A stretch of DNA of 25,088 nucleotides from Chara braunii (taxonomy: Eukaryota; Streptophyta; Charophyceae; Charales; Characeae). Made by a program: the position numbers and the translations under genes. The notes beneath the pieces are model-generated. The model saw only the letters and a program-made list of their open reading frames with translations, made no database searches and had not been told where the DNA came from. Of the stretch, positions 17,911 to 25,088 are shown piece after piece. Location: assembly GCA_003427395.1 (NCBI GenBank), contig BFEA01001289.1:42762-67849 (forward strand). Reading direction: 5' to 3'. Position 1 is the first letter of the stretch. Every line of letters begins with the position of its first letter.

Positions 17911-20908
17911 CACTTAAAACTTTCATTGTAGCGACGTGTCAACCCAAATGTTTGAACTAATCAGCATTGCTAATGGCCGAACGAAAAATCTTTTAGCCAT
18001 CAACAAGCACGGAGGAAGATAGTTAACTTTATTTGACCTTACTTATACTTATGCTTGCCCCATTCTCATGTTTGATAGCCCGATTATTGTCCTTACTATC
18101 TCACCCCTGCCTAGGTCCTGCTTAGCGTTGCTCGCATCATGATTTTCTTAATCATATTGGCGCATTGTGTTAATTTATAGTTCCTGCTTAGCGTTGTTCG
18201 CATTATAATTTCCTTAATCATATTGAAGCATTGTGTTAACTTATGTATTGCATTATTGTATCATTTACTTATTAACTTCTCCTAACCATAGGTTCGCGAG
18301 TGTTGTATTACCTATGAGTAAATATTCATTCGGTGTTCCGCCTAAGACACACGAGTAAGGAATCGACTCAGGAAAATGAGGTCGATAAGGAAGGTCACTG
18401 TATGAGCCTATCTACTTCACAAGAGAGGAAAAAAAAAGAGAAAGGAGATGGTATTGGATTGTGAGGTTATCAAGGTGACGAACACAAACATACGACCTCC
18501 TTAGGTGAAGTGACTTAGCACCTTTTGCAAAAAATATTATATTGTTCCTTACCATGCTTTAAACTATTTTCATGTACAAGATTATCCTTCTTCCATATCC
18601 ATCATACCTCATTTTTTAATGCTTAACCGTCTTTCTTCAACTGTCTCGCCTTATATTTCCACCGCCATCGTGCGTCCTGATCCACCATTCGTTTTGTAAG
18701 TTGTACCAACGGATCATTACTTATGTATTATGCTTACATTTTCCTTTTATGCCATGACGATTTATGCAGGGTTGTCTCTTAACCACCGTACAGGGGGATT
18801 GAGTTTGAAAGACAAACATAGAGGGATTGGGTGTTGCTTGTCCTAAGCTAACAAAACTGAAACGTTAGTTCTAATGAGGTTAGAATCTCTTATTCTGATC
18901 ATTGTAAAAATTTAAGGAAGGACAAGATAGAATTGACTTAAACCATGATTTTCACACCGTGAAGATTAATGCAATATTGTCTATTTTTTGTGTCTCATCA
19001 TTATAGTACCTCTCCTGAGTGACGAGAAAAAAGTCTCATTAAGGTAGAAAAAGACACATGATGCGTACTATTAGTTCTATTTTGAAGTTATATTACGTAT
19101 ATAATGACGAATATACCTCTTGAACCCTGAGGTGTATAACAGTTAGACTACCTGCTTCAAGACCACGCGTGTTCGCGAGGTCATGCGTCATGTATATCGA
19201 TTATAAGATTGTAAATTTAAACTAACCATTTTTTATTATTGCTCACAGGATTTGAATCGATCATCCGATTCTTAGGGCTATATGATATAGGTCCTGACGA
19301 TAGACTCGATCTCTCGATAATAGTCAAACTCAATTAATTGTATCGTGCAAAATATGAGTCTTTGACTATCTATTTAAAATAATTATCCTCTCTGAAAGCG
19401 TACTGATTGTAGTGAAGCTGTGAGAATATATAAAGTTGCTTAATTGTCGTCGTTATGATGTGGCAAAGTCATCTACTTAATGAGTACATTTAAGTGGTAG
19501 TGAATTAACATATATGTGGTGTATGCTGATATAGAAAAACCTCGATATTTGGTACAACTTTCAAAAGTAATCTTAAAAAAACTGATCATAATCATAGTAT
19601 GAGATGGTATGAGTAGACAAATAAAATAAAGGTAAGTAATACTATGCTTCGTTATCCCAATAGTTAGAGACCGACTTGTTAGTATTAATATAATTATAAC
19701 ATTATGTCAATGCGATATAAAATTTAGTTGGTAAGATTGTTGATTGGAAAAATATTCAACTTCAACCCTTAGAAGATTATAAAATATAAAGTAATTATTT
19801 CATCATGCGCTTAGTGATTGATTAATCCTTAGGGACAAATAGTATAGCAACCATAATACTAGTTTATTTACTTGAAAAATATGTATCCGTTTGAGGTTGT
19901 ATATAATAGAGTATGGTAATGAAGTAGCTTTAAAAGTCATTGCATAAATAGTCCGATTAAATTGATCTGATTCTTGAAAAGTATATGAATATTCTTAAAC
20001 ATTATTGATTGGTTACACATAGAAAATTGTATCATGAGACTATCTACTTAAGTAACTATCTCCTTTAATACTGTACTCAATCTGATCAGAGTATGAGAGT
20101 ATCCACTTAAAGGTTATCCAACGTCTCAAAATTACAGTATTATATAAAATTGATAAAACTTGTTAGTATTAGTATGGTAAATATGTATGAATGTGTATGA
20201 ATGAATGTATGTGGGAATACATAATATATGTTTCAAGTGATGTATCATTGCATGTCTTGTTCTTTGTTCTGTGAAATTTGTAACTTGTTATGTATACATA
20301 TTTGTTAACTGCTTGATGTATGTTTGTGTATGTCTGGATATGTTGTGAATTGTTTTATTCAATAAGGGTATAAAACTTGTATGAAATCCACGTTCAGCAT
20401 GGAGCTGAAGGTGAATGAAGTGATCAACCGTTGAAGGGAAGGAATTCTTTCAAGGGAGGTCGACATGCAGAATCTGTCATTTGAAAGATTGCAACGTCGA
20501 TTGATTTTTTTTCTTAAGCGATTTAAAGAGAGTAAAGTAAAGTCTTGTATGTGGTTGAGACTCATGACGGAACAATGTTCCTGGTCCATAGTGAGATGTT
20601 GTCACTTTTTCTTGCAAAAGAAGAAATAATTACACTATCATCGAAAAGGAGGAAGGTGTTTCATACCTTGTCTAAACTCAAACAAAAAGTAAGGTAATTA
20701 CTATTTGGCATGAACAAGTTTTGAACTGATAAACTAAAATTGGTTTCTGTTGTGTGGGTCCACCAAACTTTGAAGCGGTAGGATCTTATGAACTTAGCCT
20801 TAGAAGGGTGTGAATGAGGTTGTCATTCTTTGCCTCATGAGACCGTCAAGGTACGAGCATGGAAATCGGAGGGAGAATTTGATGTGGTGAGACTCAATCC
20901 TAAAGCGG
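17911..20908. repeat. 3-kb tandem unit, copy C
   Basis: Starts cacttaaaac, ends taaagcgg, and contains the 66-bp sub-duplication near 18116 and 18182. By eye it shares many variants with copy B. It ends within about 6 bp of the phase at which the array began at 4591. Short minus-strand frames (such as 20359-20589) are not conserved across copies. Confidence 0.88.
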
Positions 20909-21268
20909 TGCCGGGTACTTCAGGCCGACAAAAAGAAGATAAAAGTTGTCATTTTTAGAGGCTCGGTAGGTGTAGGCGATGTCGTTCTCCGTATGTACAC
21001 ATAAGTCACAGGTAGGCGGACCAATCAAGAGGCAAAATCTTTTTAATCCTAGTTTAATCATAAATAAACCTGGCCAGCGAAGTAAAAGAATCACGAGTGC
21101 CTCAAATTTGCACGGCCACACACTCTCTACTCTAGTCAACCTTCAGTCAATGTGAACCATAGACTTAACCGCGCCTCGCGCAGTATATTTAGACTTTAAA
21201 CCAAACTTGTTTTCTGTCACTTGCAAAAACCAGGGCGGATACCCTTGTAAGGGTATTCGCACCGACAA
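20909..21268 (-). mobile_element. Short TIR or solo-LTR-like element
   Basis: Abuts the end of copy C. The left end (cggtgccgggtac, overlapping 20906-20918) and right end (gtattcgcaccg, to about 21264) are imperfect inverted repeats. On the minus strand it begins TGTCGGTGCGAATACCC and carries a perfect stem ataccctt-gt-aagggtat near that end. The roughly 50-bp terminus is shared with 15067-15118. The rest has no gene; a 79-codon minus frame (20900-21139) has no recognised domain. No target duplication can be checked because the right flank is LINE-related. Confidence 0.5.
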
Positions 21269-21269
21269 C
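21218..21269 (-). repeat. Conserved element terminus with stem-loop (copy 2)
   Basis: Matches 15067-15118 apart from a handful of bases. Here the stem atacccttgtaagggtat is perfect, whereas copy 1 has mismatches. Confidence 0.65.
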
Positions 21270-21370
21270 GCTCTCCAAGGGCACTCTCGATTTGTATAGA
21301 GTTCACAGCCTGCAACGCTCCGGTTTTCTAACGCCCTCCCTCCTACCCCTGCTTTGGCCTTTATTTTCGT

Positions 21371-21920
21371 GTGTGCCTCCTGCCTCGAACATCAGAACGA
21401 GCTGGCGCTGTCATCGAGCCTTGTAGAAGGGTTGTCATGTAGCGCTGATAAATTTGTGAGTGCTACTATTGTTTTAGAGGTCTGTCACTGAGCGCACAGT
21501 GATTACCTGGAGCTGTGAGACGTGGGTGTCCTGAACTATGAGACTGCCTCCCATCCCACCCTCATGTCAATACTCCTAGCTCACCCCCTATCCTACTACC
21601 CTACCTCAACACTCACTGCTGAGTGCTTCTATTGTTCTTGAGTTTCGTGAGTGTGCCTCCTGCCTGCCCTGACCATCAGAACGAGTTGGCGCTGTCATCT
21701 AACGCTGTAGAAGGGTTGTCATGTAGCGCTGAGAAATTTATGAGTGTTTCTACTGTTCTCGAATCTGGAGTCTGAAATAAGTGGAGCGATGCCTGCCCCG
21801 ACCATCAGAACGAGCTGGCGCTGTCATCNAACGCTGTAGAAGGGCTGTCATGTAGCGCTGAGAAATTTGTGAGTGNTTCTACTGTTCTCGAGTCTGGAGT
21901 CTGAAATAAGTGGAGCGGGA
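21371..21920 (+). repeat. Tandem repeats upstream of LINE ORF1
   Basis: A block of the type catcagaacgag(c/t)tggcgctg ... tgtcatgtagcgctgaNaaatt ... gtgagtg...ctactgttctcga occurs three times. Copies begin near 21381, 21661 and 21790; the last two are 129 bp apart and almost identical, the first is more diverged and followed by about 150 bp of other sequence. Their place ahead of ORF1 suggests 5'-UTR promoter monomers of the LINE, as known in other LINE families; that role is inferred. Confidence 0.7.
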
Positions 21921-22400
21921 ATCTTCTNTNTATCAAGGGTGGNAGAGGCGCCGAAGGTTCTCNGGTAGNGCTAATTTTGCNCTAATTCGAAGCACTAATT
22001 CTGCGTTGCGGTGTTAGCTTTTGGATTACCACAGAGTCGGCACTATCCGAGGACCCGAGGCCCGGGGGGCGCGGCGGACGGCACCTTCGGTGCTCTAAGT
22101 TAGCGCTATCAAGTAGAACCGGTCTGACTCGACAATTGGAGCCTCAACACGACNCCCAAGCNTCAGCATAGTCACCTCGCTCGACATCCCCGAGCAACCG
22201 ACCCGGTGGGGAGGGAGGTCGACTACGTGCGAGTTAGCCTGACACCACGTGTAGAGCTGAAGAACGTGTATGAATCCTTTTACGTGAAGAGCGAAGCTAC
22301 GTGTAAACTGGAGATGGGCGCGCGNCGGACAGGCGCTCGCCTTTGACGTGTGGAAGCTAGACTGGAGAACAAGAGGAGCAGCTGGAGGTGAAGTCAACAA
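21921..22400 (+). other. LINE leader, GC-rich, no ORF
   Basis: Sequence between the tandem repeats and ORF1, with several N. A gcacc-ttc-ggtgc hairpin lies near 22080. Treated as 5' UTR by position only; a 107-codon antisense frame (22095-22418) has no features and overlaps N. Confidence 0.5.
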
Positions 22401-23567
22401 ATGAACCAAGACAACCATGAAGACCGTCCGGATTCAAATGAGGTGCCGCTGTCGGAACAATACCGTATACGAATCCTGATAGCGAAATGCTACGAAGACG
22501 GAATCTTCCCGGAGAATCTGAAACATGGGGAATTCGTCGTGGAAAACGGTGTACGAGTCTTCAAGGTGAACGCGCAGATGGACAGACTAACAACGACATG
22601 GCTTAAAGAGCGCACGGTAACGGTGATATTCCGGGGAGAGGCGAGAGACTTACCGGCCAAAACAAGAGAAGACCTCATCCGCGCATACGAGAATGGATGG
22701 TTTTGTAAGACCTTCACCAGAGGTTTCAAGAGAGGGAGAGTGCATGGGGAAGGACCGAACGTAATGTCATATGTGGCCAAGGCAAGAGAAATCGCGCAGT
22801 GGTTGATTGCCAAGGCAGATGACGTGGTGGTTATTAGAGGCGTGGAATATCGCATGTTATTTAAACCATGGATGACCAGGGCAGAATTGAAGGCACAGAG
22901 GAGACAGGAAGATGAGACGAAGTTCTGGGTGGTAGCGCTGAGAGTACCACTAAGTGCAATGTTTCATGTTGGCGACCTAGTAGCTCAATCTATGGGACCC
23001 ATCATCCATCGTCATCCACCGGAGTCAGACCCTTCACGACCAAAGTTGATGAATCTGAAGTTCGACCTAGCAAGAGATGCCGAAGAAAGGTTCGAAGCCA
23101 TACTTCTGATGATGCTGGAGGATGGGGAGAGGTACGAGGTACAATTTGTATGTAAATCAACACCATGGTGTAATCGGTGTCGTTGGTGGTTCCACACGGA
23201 AAACGAGGGTTGTCCAAGAGAAGGGGAGGCAGAGGAGAACGAGAGGGACGCGAGGGGCAACACGAATCGAAGACCTCAACGCGGAGATGTAGTTTTCCAA
23301 CGTGATATGCGAGAGGCGGTCAGGGAGCCAGGTATGGATAGTGTTGGAAGGGAGGGGACGAGTGAAGCAGGAGGAAGAGGACAAATACAGGAGAGTTCGG
23401 GCTTGGCACGATCAGGGGAACGAGGCCATCACCACCAAGAAAGAGAACAACAACCGAGGGTCGGTGTAAATCTCCAGAGAAGGGAACCCGCCTGCCGAGG
23501 GGGGTCACCCATACCTAACAGCTATGGAATACAACCCGATGTGGCAGCAACCACAGGCAACCGGTAA
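22401..23567 (+). CDS. LINE ORF1 protein, zinc-knuckle (C-terminus frameshifted)
   Basis: Nucleic-acid-binding ORF1 protein of a plant-type LINE, expected to coat the element RNA. The frame is 388 codons from ATG 22401. Residues about 75-245 resemble the DUF4283-like region of plant LINE ORF1 proteins, ending in the characteristic ...GERYEVQFVCKSTPWCNRC. A single CX2CX4HX5C knuckle uses C257, C260, H265 and C271. After about residue 275 the protein becomes Arg/Glu/Gly/Gln-rich and disordered. The last 15-20 residues look out of frame: from about 23500 the +1 frame reads a more protein-like Gln/Pro-rich continuation. The shift coincides with a run of six G (23499-23504). It is followed by the rest of ORF1 and then the endonuclease frame. 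Family assignment is from motifs; I did not run a search. Confidence 0.85.
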   Translation: MNQDNHEDRPDSNEVPLSEQYRIRILIAKCYEDGIFPENLKHGEFVVENGVRVFKVNAQMDRLTTTWLKERTVTVIFRGEARDLPAKTREDLIRAYENGWFCKTFTRGFKRGRVHGEGPNVMSYVAKAREIAQWLIAKADDVVVIRGVEYRMLFKPWMTRAELKAQRRQEDETKFWVVALRVPLSAMFHVGDLVAQSMGPIIHRHPPESDPSRPKLMNLKFDLARDAEERFEAILLMMLEDGERYEVQFVCKSTPWCNRCRWWFHTENEGCPREGEAEENERDARGNTNRRPQRGDVVFQRDMREAVREPGMDSVGREGTSEAGGRGQIQESSGLARSGERGHHHQEREQQPRVGVNLQRREPACRGGSPIPNSYGIQPDVAATTGNR

Positions 23568-24258
23568 TATGCATGGGCGATGTACCAACACAGGTCTACC
23601 AGGATATCAATTCTTTCCGCAGTTATTGGGACCCATGCTTGCAAACCTGGGAGTCGGCAATAACTGGGGCTCAAGACCTGGGGTGGAGCGACCGATACCG
23701 ACAAGAGGAGGGAGAAGGATGGAAGAACGAGTAGTCATGGAAGACGGAGTCCATAGCGTCCCAACAAAAGAAGACCGGACGAGAGCTCAAGCGGAAGAGG
23801 AATAGGCCAGCGCTTCTAATGCCATAAGCGATCACTCCCAGAACGGCAACAAAGGAACGACAAAGAAACGAACGACAATTCCAGATGGCGTGAACACACA
23901 CGATGTCGGGGAAAAAGACTACGAAGAGAAACTGTTGATGCCCCTGGTTTGTACTCTACTAGGCCAGGAAACATATATCCTGGGGCTAATTAGCAGAGAA
24001 GGACAAACGATGTTGCCCTCAACTACTTTCCGGGGAATTCCGTCCCCGGAATTGGAGAATGTGCTAGTGGAACCAGGACTCTCAGCCACTTTCCTGAGGG
24101 CGATCAACGACCGGATGCCAGTGGACCGTAACCTAGAATCAGGATACATTCAGGAAGTATTGGCGGAGGAATGGCAGGGGACGAGCCCACAGCAAGACGG
24201 AGACCGAAAGACTCTTGTAGGAGGGGAGCAGATCCAAGAGACGGCCGCAGAGAACTGA
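23500..24258 (+). pseudogene. LINE ORF1 C-terminal part, frameshifted, one internal stop
   Basis: In the frame shifted by one base from 22401-23567, the sequence is open from about 23500 to TGA 24256-24258 except for one TAG at 23803-23805. It first encodes a Gln/Pro/Gly-rich segment with PQLLGPMLANLG, then a Lys/Arg-rich linker, then a region containing LLMPLVCTLLGQETYILGLI and IPSPELENVLVEPGLS that looks folded but is not a domain I can name. It is best read as the distal half of the same ORF1, about 620 codons in all before damage. The next frame starts only seven bases after its stop. An independent third protein is possible but less likely, since its only start after the TAG would be a GTG at 23890. 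Confidence 0.7.
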
Positions 24259-24265
24259 ACCACAC

Positions 24266-24613
24266 ATGGGGAGAATTAAGATAGGCACCTGGAACGTGAA
24301 GGGCGTGGGGGACTTGGGAGGTAGGCAGAAAGGTCACAGACTCAAGCAATGGATACACAAGAAGAATCTGGATATCGTTGTTGTCCAAGAAACTAAATTA
24401 TCAGAAGCTAAGCTATCTCAACTAATGGATTGGTGGGACGGGCCTCAACTTTGGTCCCCGGCAAGGGGTACCAAGGGAGGGACAACCATTCTCGTACACA
24501 AAAGGATTGAGGCAGAGTTAGTGGACTACGATGCGGACCTATGGGGACGTTGGGTATGGCTCAAACTGAGCATCGAGGGGAGGGTGTTAGTGGTAGCAAC
24601 GGTAATTTGCTAG
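24266..24613 (+). pseudogene. LINE ORF2 5' part: AP-type endonuclease, truncated
   Basis: N-terminal half of the endonuclease/exonuclease/phosphatase domain that nicks target DNA for LINE retrotransposition. ATG 24266 lies seven bases after the ORF1 stop, and the active-site motifs begin at once: GTWNVKG with N10, then DIVVVQETKL with the metal-binding E42, then GTKGGTTILVHKR and LWGRWVWLKL. The frame ends at a TAG (24611-24613) after VVATV, about 115 residues against roughly 220-240 for a full domain. The later catalytic Asp/Asn and SDH motifs are absent, so this copy cannot encode a working nuclease. The same frame continues in 24614-24799. Confidence 0.88.
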
Positions 24614-24799
24614 GTTTCATTATTACAGCCCGGGTATACAACCATTCTCATTATGGATATGACCTGGTCAGAAGAGAATCAGACGGGCCCGGGTCACTTA
24701 AGGCTAAACACGCAAAACCTACAAGATGCAGGCTGGGTAGACTGGATGATCCAACACTGGCAATCATGGCAACAAACGAAGGAAACAAGGTATTCGTGA
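24614..24799 (+). pseudogene. LINE ORF2 linker between endonuclease and RT, remnant
   Basis: Still in frame with 24266-24613, after the TAG. It reads WSEENQTGPGHLRLN followed by TQNLQDAGWVDWMIQHWQSW and ends at TGA 24797-24799. The GPGHLRLN...W..W..H...W pattern is the segment that normally follows the endonuclease SDH motif, ahead of reverse transcriptase, in plant LINE ORF2 proteins. The C-terminal half of the endonuclease (about 90-100 residues) is therefore deleted between about 24612 and 24650. No reverse transcriptase follows in the window; sequence turns AT-rich at the stop. Confidence 0.65.
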
Positions 24800-24827
24800 A
24801 AACTGGACTTGAAAAATAGTCCAGTTT
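24800..24827. other. Perfect 9-bp hairpin at the LINE break
   Basis: aaactggac / gtccagttt with a 10-nt loop, starting at the base after the last LINE-like codon. It could be the end of an inserted element or a breakpoint-associated foldback. Confidence 0.75.
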
Positions 24828-25088
24828 GCAAATATGCAGTTATTTTTTATGAAAAAAAACTTTTCCATTGGCCAATATAGTTGAAATAATCGGCTGTTTT
24901 TTTCTTCTCAAAATAATAACAATTTTTAAATTTGAGAAGGCCATGCAGTAGAGGCTTCCAAGAAAAAATATTTTTCGCCAAGTCCACTTTGTTTTCAACT
25001 TTGCACTTGACATTTCTGCTCGTCTCACTGTATGTATCCGGTCTCTTAAATTAGACACTAGGATATTCTGGCACAACAGATATAGCTC
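24828..25088. other. AT-rich non-coding end of window with a second hairpin
   Basis: No gene; a 78-codon minus-strand frame (24840-25076) is Lys-rich and unremarkable. A perfect 9-bp inverted repeat cttctcaaa/tttgagaag lies at 24904-24912 and 24931-24939. The region replaces the expected LINE reverse transcriptase and its identity is unknown. Confidence 0.5.

Noticed and set aside
22095-22418. 107-codon minus-strand frame in the LINE leader
   Set aside because: Runs over ambiguous bases, has no motifs, and is antisense to the LINE.
22490-23508. Several minus-strand frames inside LINE ORF1
   Set aside because: They are shadows of the well-supported plus-strand ORF1 with its zinc knuckle.
24541-24819. 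92-codon plus-strand frame overlapping the endonuclease
   Set aside because: The endonuclease and linker motifs lie in another frame; this one gives no recognisable protein.

Overview
This window looks like repeat-dense, gene-poor nuclear DNA of a eukaryote in the plant lineage. A streptophyte (charophyte) alga such as Chara is my best guess, but that is an inference. It rests on a plant-type LINE with a zinc-knuckle ORF1, tRNA-Asp and tRNA-iMet type primer-binding sites, long dinucleotide arrays, and scattered ambiguous bases inside repeats. I see no host protein gene, tRNA or rRNA gene. The only convincing coding sequence is the broken 5' half of a LINE at the right end.

Layout. 1-546: (AC)n and (TAA)n microsatellites. 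825-1175: a short inverted-repeat element with an 8-bp target duplication (hAT-like MITE). 1330-1728: the 3' end of an LTR followed two bases later by a tRNA-Asp primer-binding site. 2168-3132: an inverted-repeat element flanked by TTAA. 3138-4590: AT-rich unique DNA with a weak iMet primer-site match. 4591-20908: three tandem copies of an AT-rich, non-coding unit of about 3 kb; the array starts and stops at almost the same phase of the unit. The second copy is split by a GC-richer insertion of about 7.3 kb (7816-15120) that has LTR-like ends (TGTCG...CGACA) but no gag or pol. 20909-21268: a short element sharing its terminal ~50 bp with that insertion. 21371-24799: a LINE with 5' tandem repeats, ORF1 (one frameshift and one stop) and a truncated endonuclease. 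24800-25088: AT-rich DNA with two perfect hairpins.

Most interesting structure: inside the 7.3-kb insertion, 10702-11465 holds ten copies of a core close to CATTCGTCTTAGAAACAATG. In most copies it is flanked by different arms that are complementary to each other, so the stem changes in sequence from copy to copy while the 12-nt loop stays nearly constant. That is the signature of a conserved RNA or single-stranded DNA hairpin, and I do not recognise the family. A second, tandem set of units of about 122 bp, also hairpin-bearing, lies just upstream (10096-10460).

Caution: 14266-14303 is exactly the Nextera mate-pair junction adapter (the Tn5 mosaic end joined to its reverse complement), flanked by two identical 176-bp copies. 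That is an assembly or library artefact, so local structure there should not be trusted.
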